A stretch of DNA of 64,000 nt from Streptomyces phaeofaciens (GCF_014648915.1 NZ_BMSA01000007.1:62001-126000), one strand, 5' to 3'; shown: positions 1 to 7,839, counted from the first letter of the stretch. The notes: generated by a model not told the origin, from the letters alone. Translations and numbers: made by a program.

Positions 1-537
1 CGTGAGCGCCAGGAGTGGGAGCTGGTGAACAACCGGGAGTTCGGGCTGCTGAACAACATCGACTACGGGCAGCGGGTGAGTTCCTTCACCGGGCCGCCGA
101 CCCCGGACGACATGGACGAACTGCTGTCGATGCGGCGCAAGACCAAGCTGTTCCTGGCTCATCCCAAGGCGATCGCGGCCTTCTTCCGGCAGTGCAACCG
201 GCGCGGTCTGGTCCCGGGCACGGCGAACGTCGAGGGGCACGAGATCCCGGCCTGGCGCGGGGTGCCGATCTTCCCGTGCAACAAGATCCCGATCACCGAG
301 CAGCACACCAGCAGCATCATCGCGCTGCGCACCGGTGAGGGCGACCAGGGGGCCGTGGGCCTGTACCAGACGGGGCTCCCCGAGGAGTTCCAGCCCGGCC
401 TGAACGTGCGGTTCATGGGGATCGACCCCAACTCGATCATCCGCTACCTCGTCACGGCGTACTACTCGATGGCGCTGCTGGTGCCCGACGCGGCCGGAGT
501 TCTGGAGAACGTCCAGGTCGGCCGGGCGGCCGAGTGA
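1..537 (+). CDS. Family 2B encapsulin shell protein, C-terminal part
   Basis: The frame is open from base 1, so the gene starts before the window; 178 codons remain. The remaining part carries signatures I recognise from family 2 encapsulins (HK97-fold shells), such as HPKAIAAFFRQCNRRG, the WRGVPIFPCNKIP strand and the conserved end with IRYLVTAYYSMALLVPDA. The family 2B subtype, with an internal cyclic-nucleotide-binding-like domain, is inferred from context because that domain would lie upstream. The protein self-assembles into a protein nanocompartment. The next two genes encode a terpene cyclase and a methyltransferase, the usual 2-methylisoborneol operon partners; the cyclase is the expected cargo. 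Confidence 0.9.
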   Translation, partial: RERQEWELVNNREFGLLNNIDYGQRVSSFTGPPTPDDMDELLSMRRKTKLFLAHPKAIAAFFRQCNRRGLVPGTANVEGHEIPAWRGVPIFPCNKIPITEQHTSSIIALRTGEGDQGAVGLYQTGLPEEFQPGLNVRFMGIDPNSIIRYLVTAYYSMALLVPDAAGVLENVQVGRAAE

Positions 538-553
538 GGACGGGGAGTACGCG

Positions 554-1606
554 ATGAGCACGCCCCCGAGCACCGCGAGCGCGCTGCCCGGCCCGCCGAA
601 CCTCGCCGCCTCCCTGCGGGCCCGGCGCGGCGGCGCGATCCCCGGACTGCGGTACCGGGAGGTCGCCCCCGCCGACCCGGAGAAGGCGGCGGAGGTGGAC
701 CGCCGGCTGGAGGAGTGGGCCCAGGCCCTGGAGCTGTTCCCGAAGGCCTGGAACGGGGACTTCGCGGGGTTCCAGTTCGGCCGTGCCGTGGTGCTCCAGC
801 ATCCCGGCGCGGCCGATCCGGAGCGCCTCACCGTCGCCGGAAAGCTGCTGCTTGCGGAGAACATCGTCGACAACTGCTACTGCGAGGAGGACGAGGACAA
901 GGGCGGTTCGCGCAGTGGCCTGGGCGGCCGGCTGATCATCGCCCAGTCGGCGCTCGACCCCTACCACGGCCCGCCCGGCCTCCAGGAGGAGTGGGCACGC
1001 GGAGTGCAGGCCGACGGACCGCTGCGCTCGTACCACTGGGCGCTGAAGGACTTCGGGGCACTGGCCACCCCCAGTCAGACCGACCGCTTCGTGCACGACA
1101 TCGCCCGGCTCCACCTCGGCTACCTCGGCGAGGCGGCCTGGGGGGAGGCGGGATACGTGCCGCGGATCTGGGAGTACCTGGTGATGCGGCAGTTCAACAA
1201 CTTCCGGCCGTGTCTGTCGATCGTCGACGCGATCGACGGGTACGAACTGCCCGAGCCGCTGTACGCGCGCCCGGAGATCCAGCGGGTCACGGCGCTCGCC
1301 TGCAACGCCACCACGATCGTCAACGACCTGTACTCCTTCACCAAGGAGCTGGCGTCCGATCCGACCCACCTCAATCTGCCGCAGGTCGTCGCCGCCAACG
1401 ACCGGTGCGGTCTGAAGGCCGCCTATCTGAAGTCGGTCGAGCTCCACAACCAGATCATGGAGGCGTTCGAGGAGGAGTCCGCCCTGCTCGCCGCCACCTC
1501 ACCGCTCGTCGAGCGCTACCTCCAAGGGCTGTCGGACTGGGTGGCCGGCAACCACGCGTGGCACTCGACCAACACCCACCGCTACCACCTTCCGAACTAC
1601 TGGTGA
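554..1606 (+). CDS. Encapsulin-cargo terpene cyclase, 2-methylisoborneol synthase-like
   Basis: A 350-residue class I terpene synthase that would cyclise 2-methyl-GPP to 2-methylisoborneol or a related C11 terpenoid inside the encapsulin shell. The first metal-binding motif reads DNCYCEE (near residue 110) and the second, NDLYSFTKE, is intact (near residue 258). ATG 554 follows GGGGAG and lies 17 bases after the shell gene, so it is co-transcribed. The cyclase core seems to begin near residue 33, leaving a much shorter N-terminal loading region than the roughly 100 disordered residues I recall for the S. coelicolor enzyme (about 440 residues). Second position of the Asp-rich motif is Asn rather than the usual Asp. 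The exact product is inferred from the neighbours. Confidence 0.87.
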   Translation: MSTPPSTASALPGPPNLAASLRARRGGAIPGLRYREVAPADPEKAAEVDRRLEEWAQALELFPKAWNGDFAGFQFGRAVVLQHPGAADPERLTVAGKLLLAENIVDNCYCEEDEDKGGSRSGLGGRLIIAQSALDPYHGPPGLQEEWARGVQADGPLRSYHWALKDFGALATPSQTDRFVHDIARLHLGYLGEAAWGEAGYVPRIWEYLVMRQFNNFRPCLSIVDAIDGYELPEPLYARPEIQRVTALACNATTIVNDLYSFTKELASDPTHLNLPQVVAANDRCGLKAAYLKSVELHNQIMEAFEEESALLAATSPLVERYLQGLSDWVAGNHAWHSTNTHRYHLPNYW

Positions 1607-1656
1607 ACAGCGCGTCTTTGACGCCACGTCATATACAGCATCGCAAGGAGTCACCG

Positions 1657-2535
1657 TTGACCATGACCACCGACGCCCTCGCCGCGACCGTGCAGCTGCC
1701 GACCCAGTCCGTCTACCAGGGCCGCGTCGCGGACTACTGGAACGCCGAGGAGAACGCGGTCAACCTCGAGCTGGGGCGGATCGACGACCTCTACCACCAT
1801 CATTACGGCATCGGCGCCGCCGACCGGACGGTGCTCGACGAGCCCGACCCCGGCCTGCGCAAGGAGCGGGTCACCGCCGAGCTGCACCGGCTGGAGCACG
1901 CCCAGGCCGAGGTGCTCGCCTCCCGGCTCGGCCCGCTCACCCCCGACGACCGGGTCTTCGACGCGGGCTGCGGGCGCGGCGGCGGCAGTGTGACGGCCCA
2001 TCTGCGCCACGGCTGCCACGCGGACGGCGTGACCATCTCCGCCAAGCAGGCCGCGTTCGCGAACGAACAGGCCCGTAAGCGGGGCATCGACGACAAGGTG
2101 CGCTACCACCACCGCAACATGCTGGACACCGGCCTGGAGACGGGCGCGTACGCGGCCTCGTGGAACAACGAGTCGAGCATGTACGTCGAGCTGGACCTGC
2201 TCTTCGCCGAGCACGCCCGGCTGCTGCGCCGCGGCGGGCGGTACGTCGTCATCACCGGCTGCTACAACGACACCTACGGACAGGCCTCGCGGGAGGTGTC
2301 GCTCATCAACGCCCACTACATCTGCGACATCCACCCGCGTTCGGAGTACTTCCGGGCGATGGCCCGCAACCGGCTGGTGCCGGTCCATGTGGAGGACCTC
2401 ACCGAGGCGACCATCCCGTACTGGGAGCTGCGGAGCGAGGCCGAGCATCTGGTCACCGGCATCGAGGAAACGTTCCTGACCGCTTACAAGAACGGCAGCT
2501 TCCAGTATCTGATGATCGCGGCGGACCGGGTCTGA
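1657..2535 (+). CDS. Geranyl diphosphate 2-C-methyltransferase
   Basis: SAM-dependent methyltransferase of 292 residues that makes 2-methyl-GPP, the C11 precursor for the cyclase encoded just upstream. The SAM-binding motif I (FDAGCGRGGGS) is clear, as is the family stretch WNNESSMYVELD. I start at TTG 1657 because AAGGAG at 1645-1650 is 6 bases away; ATG 1663, two codons later, is the alternative. It is the last gene of the encapsulin operon and is followed by a strong hairpin. Confidence 0.9.
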   Translation: MTMTTDALAATVQLPTQSVYQGRVADYWNAEENAVNLELGRIDDLYHHHYGIGAADRTVLDEPDPGLRKERVTAELHRLEHAQAEVLASRLGPLTPDDRVFDAGCGRGGGSVTAHLRHGCHADGVTISAKQAAFANEQARKRGIDDKVRYHHRNMLDTGLETGAYAASWNNESSMYVELDLLFAEHARLLRRGGRYVVITGCYNDTYGQASREVSLINAHYICDIHPRSEYFRAMARNRLVPVHVEDLTEATIPYWELRSEAEHLVTGIEETFLTAYKNGSFQYLMIAADRV

Positions 2536-2540
2536 GACCG

Positions 2541-2621
2541 GGTGGTGCTCCCGCCTCCGAAGGGGGCGGGGCCCGTCTCCGTGGTGGTGCTCCCGGCTCC
2601 GGGAGGGGCGGGAGCACCACC
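2541..2621 (+). terminator. Duplicated element with hairpin after the encapsulin operon
   Basis: GGTGGTGCTCCCG occurs at 2541-2553 and again at 2583-2595, as part of an imperfect 42-base direct repeat starting 6 bases after the methyltransferase stop. The second copy pairs perfectly over 13 bp with 2609-2621, with a 13-base loop, making a strong stem without a T-tract, as is usual for Streptomyces terminators. The first copy could also pair with the same right arm. Confidence 0.65.
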
Positions 2622-2697
2622 CTCCGCCGAGTCCCCCGGCCCGCAATTCGCTGGACAGCGTGAGCATCGGTCACCTGGAATGTGCCGCATGGCTGCC

Positions 2698-3585
2698 ATG
2701 AGGATGCGTGCGGACGAGGTGGACATCGACGCCCCACTGGTGGCCCGGCTGGTCGCCGCCCGGTTTCCGCGGTGGGCGGGGCTGCCGGTGGCGCGGCTGG
2801 CGTCCTCGGGAACCGAGAACGCCATGTTCCGGCTGGGCACCGACAAGGTCGTACGGCTCCCCCGGCATCCCGGCGCCGTGGAGAGCGTGGCGCACGAGCA
2901 GCGTTGGCTGCCCCGGCTGGGCCCGCTGCTGGGGGTCGCCGCGCCGGTGCCGCTGGGGCTCGGCGGCCCGGGCGAGGGCTTCGCGTGGCCGTGGTCCGTG
3001 TACGCGTGGCTGGACGGCCACAACCCGGTCGCCGGCGCCGTCGAGCGGCCGGAGCGGCTCGCCGCGGACCTGGGGGCGTTCGTGGCCGGGCTGCGCGCCG
3101 TCGACGCGGCGGACGGACCGCCGAACCCCCGCGGGGTGCCGCTGGCCGAGCGGGACGCGCCCACACGGGACGCCATCGCCGCGCTGGCGGGGCGGATCGA
3201 CACCGACGCGGTCACCGCGCTGTGGGGGCAGGCGCTGGAGGTAGCGGGGCGCGCCGGGCCGCCGGTGTGGGCGCACGGTGACCTGTCACCGGGAAACGTG
3301 CTGGTCGCGGACGGCCGGCTGGCCGGGGTGATCGACTTCGGCACGGCGGGGGTGGGCGATCCGGCGGTCGACCTGATCGTGGCCTGGAACCTGCTGCCCG
3401 CGTCGGCCCGCGGCACCTTCCGGGAGGCGGTCGGCGCGGACGACGACGAGTGGGCGCGCGGCCGGGGGTGGGCTCTGTCGATCTCGCTGATCCAGCTGCC
3501 GTACTACTGGCGGACCAATCCGCCGCTGGCGGCGAACTCCCGGCATGTGATCGGGGAGATCCTGGCCGAGACCGGGTCCCGTTAG
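2698..3585 (+). CDS. Aminoglycoside phosphotransferase (APH)-family kinase
   Basis: About 295 residues with the APH/choline kinase fold: catalytic loop HGDLSPGNVL and the metal-binding IDFGTAGVGDPAVDL motif are both intact. Family members phosphorylate hydroxyl groups on small molecules, including aminoglycosides; the substrate here cannot be read from sequence and need not be an antibiotic. Start codons ATG at 2680, 2689, 2698 and 2704 are in frame and none has a good Shine-Dalgarno; 2698 keeps the N-terminus I expect for the family. It converges on the VOC gene at 3607. Confidence 0.8.
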   Translation: MRMRADEVDIDAPLVARLVAARFPRWAGLPVARLASSGTENAMFRLGTDKVVRLPRHPGAVESVAHEQRWLPRLGPLLGVAAPVPLGLGGPGEGFAWPWSVYAWLDGHNPVAGAVERPERLAADLGAFVAGLRAVDAADGPPNPRGVPLAERDAPTRDAIAALAGRIDTDAVTALWGQALEVAGRAGPPVWAHGDLSPGNVLVADGRLAGVIDFGTAGVGDPAVDLIVAWNLLPASARGTFREAVGADDDEWARGRGWALSISLIQLPYYWRTNPPLAANSRHVIGEILAETGSR

Positions 3586-3606
3586 CGCGCCCGGGCACCG
3601 CGGTGC

Positions 3607-4089
3607 CTACACGCCGTCGTAGGCCTTCTGGAGGGCGGCGACGTCGAGCTTGCCCATGGCGAGCATGGCCTTCATGGCCCGGGCGGACTTCTCCTGGTCG
3701 CCGCCGGTGATCATGTCCATGAGCGCGGCCGGGACGACCTGCCAGGACACGCCGTACTTGTCCTTGAGCCAGCCGCAGGGGCCGGGCTCGCCGCCGCCTT
3801 CGAGGAGCTTGTCCCAGTAGAAGTCGACCTCCGCCTGGTCGGCGCAGTCGATCTGGAACGAGATCGCCTCGTTGAACGTGAACTGGGGGCCGCCGTTCAG
3901 CGCGACGAACTTCTGGCCGTTCGCCGTGAATTCCACGGTGAGCACGGCCCCGGCGGTGCCCGGCCCGGCGTCGGTGTAGTGCGTCACGTTCCCGAGCCCG
4001 GAGTTCTTGAAGATCGACACGTAGTGGTGGGCGGCTTCCTCGGCCTGGCCGTCGAACCAGAGACACGTGGTGAATCCGTCGGTGGTCAT
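3607..4089 (-). CDS. VOC-superfamily protein (PhnB/3-demethylubiquinone methyltransferase-like)
   Basis: A 160-residue protein of the PhnB-like vicinal oxygen chelate family: it opens with FTTCLWFDGQAEEA and has the GPCGWLKDKYGVSWQ strand typical of these small proteins. Despite older names, the family is not a methyltransferase; its substrate is unknown. ATG 4089 has an excellent GGAGGT ribosome site. It is monocistronic and is transcribed away from the clpP3 promoter region. Confidence 0.82.
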   Translation of the reverse strand: MTTDGFTTCLWFDGQAEEAAHHYVSIFKNSGLGNVTHYTDAGPGTAGAVLTVEFTANGQKFVALNGGPQFTFNEAISFQIDCADQAEVDFYWDKLLEGGGEPGPCGWLKDKYGVSWQVVPAALMDMITGGDQEKSARAMKAMLAMGKLDVAALQKAYDGV

Positions 4090-4207
4090 GAGTACCTCCT
4101 GCGGTGGGGAACGCGGTCTTCAGTGTCGACCCCCGCCCGCCCCGGAACTCATCGGTCGGGCCGCGGCGTTCCTCCGGCCGCCGCGCCCGAGGAGCCGGGC
4201 CGGGTGC

Positions 4208-4237
4208 TCTGCCCTGGGCGAATCTGCCGCGGGCAGA
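4208..4237 (+). promoter_or_regulatory. PopR operator upstream of clpP3
   Basis: TCTGCC-GCG-GGCAGA at 4223-4237 exactly matches the TCTGCC-N3-GGCAGA element I know for PopR control of clpP3clpP4 in S. lividans. A degenerate copy, TCTGCC-CTG-GGCGAA, lies 15 bases upstream at 4208-4222, so two sites sit in tandem on the same DNA face region. They lie 74-103 bases before the clpP3 start, fitting activation by PopR encoded at 5615-6004. Confidence 0.82.
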
Positions 4238-4310
4238 GAAACCGCGTGCGGGCGTCGGGTTGGGCCAAGAGTGGAGTCGACGGCATGTCCCGCGACGACG
4301 AGGAGACCCG

Positions 4311-4949
4311 ATGACCCCGCGCACCCTGCTCGCTCCACGGGCCGAGGAGGGCGACACCCCGCCCACCCGGTTCGACGACCATCTCGCCGCCCAGCTGCTG
4401 GCCCAGCGCATCGTCCTCCTCGGCACCCAGGTCGACGAGGTCTCCGCGAACCGGGTCTGCGCGCAGCTGCTCATCCTGTCGGCGGAGGACCCGCGCACCG
4501 ACATCGCCCTGTACATCAACAGCCCGGGCGGTTCGGTGCACGCGGGGCTGGCCATCTACGACACGATGCGGCTGGTCCCCAACGACGTCTCGACGCTCGC
4601 CATGGGGTTCGCGGCCAGCATGGGCCAGTTCCTGCTCAGCGTCGGCACCCCCGGCAAGCGGTTCGCGCTGCCGAACGCGCGGATCATGATGCATCAGCCG
4701 TCGGCCGGGATCGGCGGCACCACCGCGGACATCGAGATCCAGGCGGAGAACCTGGACTTCACCAAGCGCACCATCGAGCGGATCACCGCGGAGCACACCG
4801 GCCAGTCCCCGCAGACCATCTCCGCGGACGGGGACCGCGACCGCTGGTTCACGGCCGAGGAGGCCAAGGAGTACGGCATGGTGGACCGGGTGGTGGAGTC
4901 GCTCGCCGACGTCCGCCCGGCCTCGACGCGACGACGGGCAGGGCTGTGA
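4311..4949 (+). CDS. clpP3: ATP-dependent Clp protease proteolytic subunit ClpP3
   Basis: A 212-residue ClpP serine peptidase subunit. The triad is complete: Ser103 in GFAASMGQ, His128 in MMHQP and Asp in DRDRW. ATG 4311 is preceded by AGGAG; upstream ATGs lack this and would add a non-ClpP extension. The stop is one base before clpP4, so the two form one operon. In S. lividans clpP3clpP4 is a back-up protease that is induced by PopR when ClpP1P2 is impaired. The paired operator at 4208-4237 and the popR-like gene downstream support the same wiring here. Confidence 0.93.
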   Translation: MTPRTLLAPRAEEGDTPPTRFDDHLAAQLLAQRIVLLGTQVDEVSANRVCAQLLILSAEDPRTDIALYINSPGGSVHAGLAIYDTMRLVPNDVSTLAMGFAASMGQFLLSVGTPGKRFALPNARIMMHQPSAGIGGTTADIEIQAENLDFTKRTIERITAEHTGQSPQTISADGDRDRWFTAEEAKEYGMVDRVVESLADVRPASTRRRAGL

Positions 4950-4950
4950 C

Positions 4951-5553
4951 ATGGGGACGTACACGATTCCGAACGTCGTCGAGCGGACCCCGCAGGGCGA
5001 GCGGTCCTACGACGTGTTCAGCCGGCTGCTGTCGGAGCGGATCATCTTCCTCGGCACGGAGATCGACGACGGCGTCGCCAACGTCGTCATCGCGCAACTC
5101 CTCCATCTGGAATCGGCGGCGCCGGAGCAGGAGATCGCGATCTACCTCAACTCCCCCGGCGGCTCGTTCACTTCGCTGATGGCGATCTACGACACGATGA
5201 CGTACGTACGGGCGCCGATCTCGACGTTCTGCGTGGGGCAGGCGGCGTCCACGGCTGCCGTGCTGCTCGCGGGCGGCGACCCGGGGCGGCGGTTCGTGCT
5301 GGAGCACGCGCGGGTGCTGCTGGGGCAGCCGGCCAGTGGCGGCAGCCGGGGCACGGTCTCCGATCTCGCGCTCCAGGCCCAGGAGATGATCCGGATCCGC
5401 GCGCAGGTGGAGGAGGTGCTGGCCCGGCACACGCACCACGACATCGCCACACTGCGTGCGGACATGGACCGCGACAAGGTGTTCACGGCGCAGGAGGCGG
5501 TGGCGTACGGGCTGGCCGACGAGGTCGTGAGCCGACGCGTCGTCGAGGGCTGA
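4951..5553 (+). CDS. clpP4: Clp protease proteolytic subunit ClpP4, catalytic His replaced by Gly
   Basis: A 200-residue ClpP paralogue starting one base after clpP3. The nucleophile Ser100 is present (GQAASTAAV) and the Asp-containing DRDKVF motif is kept, but the position 25 residues after Ser, where ClpP has the HQP histidine, reads GQP (Gly125, codon GGG 5323-5325). The subunit should therefore be catalytically poor and probably works as a structural partner in mixed ClpP3-ClpP4 rings. That is inference; I do not know whether other Streptomyces ClpP4 proteins share this substitution. Confidence 0.9.
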   Translation: MGTYTIPNVVERTPQGERSYDVFSRLLSERIIFLGTEIDDGVANVVIAQLLHLESAAPEQEIAIYLNSPGGSFTSLMAIYDTMTYVRAPISTFCVGQAASTAAVLLAGGDPGRRFVLEHARVLLGQPASGGSRGTVSDLALQAQEMIRIRAQVEEVLARHTHHDIATLRADMDRDKVFTAQEAVAYGLADEVVSRRVVEG

Positions 5554-5566
5554 GCCGGGCGCCGGA

Positions 5567-5596
5567 GGGCGCCGGAACTTCCTGATTCCGGCGCCC
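5567..5596. terminator. Bidirectional terminator between clpP4 and popR
   Basis: GGGCGCCGGAA (5567-5577) and TTCCGGCGCCC (5586-5596) form a perfect 11-bp stem with an 8-base loop, midway between the convergent clpP4 and popR ends. Confidence 0.75.
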
Positions 5597-5614
5597 GGGG
5601 CACCCGGGCCGGTG

Positions 5615-6004
5615 TCAGGCGGCCAGGCAGAGGCCGTTGTACGGCGCGGTGGTCGTCGTAGGGATGCGGGCGGGCCGTCGGCCGGGGGCGCGCACCAGTT
5701 CGCCGTGCGCCCGCGCGAGCAGGTCGCCGAGGCTCAGGCCGAGGGCGTGGGCGGCGGCCGCGAGGACCTCCGAGGAGGCCTCCTTCCGGCCCCGCTCCAC
5801 CTCCGACAGGTAGGGCATGGAGATCCGGGCCTCGTCGGCGACGTCCTTCAGCGTGCGCTCCTGTGCCTGGCGCTCGCGGCGCAGGACGTCTCCGACCAGG
5901 TCGCGCCAGAGCGGCTCCCTGGGGGCGTCCTGCCCGGGGGTGGGGCGCGCGGCGGGCGGGCGCAGCGGGATCACTCGGGCGGCGTTCGGCATCTGATCGG
6001 TCAC
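5615..6004 (-). CDS. popR: PopR-like XRE-family regulator of clpP3clpP4
   Basis: A 129-residue helix-turn-helix protein of the ClgR/PopR family; the HTH lies around residues 45-75 (TLKDVADEA, MPYLSEVERGRKEAS). It ends in CLAA, an SsrA-like C-terminus. In S. lividans, PopR is degraded by ClpP1P2 through its terminal Ala-Ala, so it accumulates and turns on clpP3clpP4 only when that protease fails. Position next to clpP4 and the perfect PopR site before clpP3 make PopR a better call than ClgR. It converges on clpP4 across a terminator. Confidence 0.87.
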   Translation of the reverse strand: MTDQMPNAARVIPLRPPAARPTPGQDAPREPLWRDLVGDVLRRERQAQERTLKDVADEARISMPYLSEVERGRKEASSEVLAAAAHALGLSLGDLLARAHGELVRAPGRRPARIPTTTTAPYNGLCLAA

Positions 6005-6236
6005 CTCTCCAGCCTAGGAGCGCGGCCCGTCACGGGAAGTGTCCGGCGTTGCGCTCTCGGTGGAATCGGGCCTGCGGCGTCCTCCCCGCGCCGTCCTCCG
6101 ACACCGTCTTCACGACATCGGCACGCATGCCTCGGCCGAGGCGGGGTACCCGCCCCCTTGAGCGGGTGCGCCTGTGCGTTTCCGCTCACGGACCGAGAGC
6201 AGCAGACGTCGAACCGTGACTTCCTTGGGAGAGGCA

Positions 6237-7124
6237 ATGCACACCGCCGTGATCCGGTCAGAGGCACAGGTCATCGAGGACACAGCCAGGACCAGCACGG
6301 ACGGCGCACCCCTGCCGGGAGTCGAGGACCCGCGGAGTGTGGCGCCGCGCGATGCCCGGGAGTTGTCCCGCCAGTTCTTCAAGCGGCTGTCCGTGCTGGA
6401 AGAGGGCACCCATGACTACCAGTACGCGCGCAACACGCTCATCGAGATGAACATGTCCCTGGTGCGGTTCGCGGCCGGCCGGTTCCGCAACCGCGGGGAC
6501 GACATGGAGGACATCGTCCAGACCGGGATGATCGGCCTGATCAAGGCCATCGACCGGTTCGAGATCTCGCGCGAGGTGGAGTTCACGTCCTTCGCCCTGC
6601 CGTACATCGTCGGCGAGATCAAGCGGTTCTTCCGGGACACCACCTGGGCCGTGCACGTGCCGCGCCGGCTCCAGGAGCTGCGCGTGGAGCTGGCCAAGGC
6701 GCGCGACGAGCTGGCCGGCCGGCTGGACCGGGAGCCGACGGTGACGGAGCTGGCCACACTGATGAACATCGCGGAGAACGAGGTCGTGGAGGCGCAGATC
6801 GCCGCCAACGGCTACAACTCCTCCTCGCTCGACGCCGCGCTCACCGGCGACGGGGCCGAGAGCGGCGAGGCGGTCCTCGCCGACTTCATCGGGGTGGAGG
6901 AGAACGGGCTGCGGCTCGTGGAGGACTTCCACGCGCTCGCGCCCCTGATGGCCGAGCTGAGCGAACGCGACCGGCGGATCCTGCATCTGCGGTTCGTCGA
7001 GGAGGCCACGCAGGCGGAGATCGGCGAGCGGCTCGGCTGCTCCCAGATGCATGTGTCCCGCCTGATCAAGCGGATCATCACCCGGCTCCGGGAGGGAATG
7101 CTGGGTGAGCTGGGCTGCGCCTGA
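6237..7124 (+). CDS. RNA polymerase sigma factor, SigB/SigF/SigG family (SigL-like)
   Basis: A 295-residue sigma factor with regions 2 (QTGMIGLIKAIDRFE, TSFALPYIVGEIKRFFRD), 3 and 4 (ILHLRFVEEATQAEIGERLG, a SigB-type HTH). It belongs to the stress and development group with many Streptomyces paralogues. ATG 6237 follows GGGAGAGG. From memory, S. coelicolor sigL also lies beside clpP3/clpP4, so this is likely its orthologue. Activity in this family is usually set by an RsbW-type anti-sigma factor; such an ATPase is encoded convergently at 7174-7626. Confidence 0.9.
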   Translation: MHTAVIRSEAQVIEDTARTSTDGAPLPGVEDPRSVAPRDARELSRQFFKRLSVLEEGTHDYQYARNTLIEMNMSLVRFAAGRFRNRGDDMEDIVQTGMIGLIKAIDRFEISREVEFTSFALPYIVGEIKRFFRDTTWAVHVPRRLQELRVELAKARDELAGRLDREPTVTELATLMNIAENEVVEAQIAANGYNSSSLDAALTGDGAESGEAVLADFIGVEENGLRLVEDFHALAPLMAELSERDRRILHLRFVEEATQAEIGERLGCSQMHVSRLIKRIITRLREGMLGELGCA

Positions 7125-7133
7125 GGCCTGAGA

Positions 7134-7161
7134 CCGACGCCCCCGGAGCAGGGGGCGTCGG
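7134..7161. terminator. Bidirectional terminator after the sigma factor
   Basis: CCGACGCCCCC (7134-7144) pairs perfectly over 11 bp with GGGGGCGTCGG (7151-7161) across a 6-base loop, between convergent gene ends at 7124 and 7174. Confidence 0.78.
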
Positions 7162-7173
7162 CATGCCCGGTGA

Positions 7174-7626
7174 TCAATCCGTCAGCCGCAGCAGGGCACG
7201 AACCCGCTTGCCGACCGGTACGCGTTCGGCGGTGACCTCCGCGGCCAGCGCGTGCACGATCTCCAGCCCGTGCCGTCCGATGCGCTCGGGATCCTTCGGG
7301 AACCGCAGGGGCAGCGCGTCGCTGCTGTCGTAGACGCACACCGTGACCGAGGCGTCCGTGCCCTCCATCTCCAGGATGTACGGGCCGTTGCTGTGCCGGT
7401 CGGCGTTGGTGACCAGCTCGCTGACCACGAGCAGCACCGCGCCGCTCGCGCGCTCGTCGATGCGCGCGCACCACTCTGTCCTGAGCTGGTCGACAAAGTG
7501 GGCGGCGAAGGTACGTGCCTCGGCGATACAACCGGGTTCACCGGTGAAGTGCGCCGCCCGCCGTAGCGGTTCCACGGGTACGTCGAAACCAGTCGGTATC
7601 ACTGCCCCGTCCAGGAATTCGGTCAT
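7174..7626 (-). CDS. RsbW/SpoIIAB-type ATP-binding regulatory protein
   Basis: A 150-residue GHKL ATPase domain of the anti-sigma/serine kinase type. The N-box VVSELVTNADRHS and the G-box around RHGLEIVHAL are visible. The start is ATG 7626, near a GAGAG ribosome site. Such proteins bind a SigB-family sigma factor and are released by an anti-anti-sigma partner; many Streptomyces copies have unknown targets. The convergent sigma gene at 6237-7124 is an obvious but untested partner. No anti-anti-sigma (STAS) gene is present in the window. Confidence 0.83.
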   Translation of the reverse strand: MTEFLDGAVIPTGFDVPVEPLRRAAHFTGEPGCIAEARTFAAHFVDQLRTEWCARIDERASGAVLLVVSELVTNADRHSNGPYILEMEGTDASVTVCVYDSSDALPLRFPKDPERIGRHGLEIVHALAAEVTAERVPVGKRVRALLRLTD

Positions 7627-7839
7627 GCTGTTCTCTCTCGGAGGCCGGGCTGGCCGGACGCTGCTGCATCTGTGCTCGTACCCCGTGCCGCGCTCGACAG
7701 TCCCCGTCTCCTTCACCCCGTGCGCGGCGGGTCCCGCGAGCGAGCGGACTCCGGTGCTCCGGTCGGGTGACGCCCGCGCGCCGACGCGGACGGCCCCTCC
7801 CGGCGGGCGAGCGGCCCCGGTGCTGCTTAGCGTGGCAGG

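Noticed and set aside
2698..3585. Antibiotic-resistance gene based on the APH family
   Set aside because: APH-fold kinases in Streptomyces often have other substrates; sequence alone does not support a resistance call.
3592..3606. GGCACC-GCGGTGCC palindrome between the APH and VOC genes as a terminator
   Set aside because: The palindrome has no loop, so it cannot form a normal hairpin; it may be chance in GC-rich DNA.
6144..6149. GGGTAC before the sigma gene as a SigB-type -10 box
   Set aside because: No GTTT-type -35 box occurs at the right distance, so the match is too weak to call a promoter.
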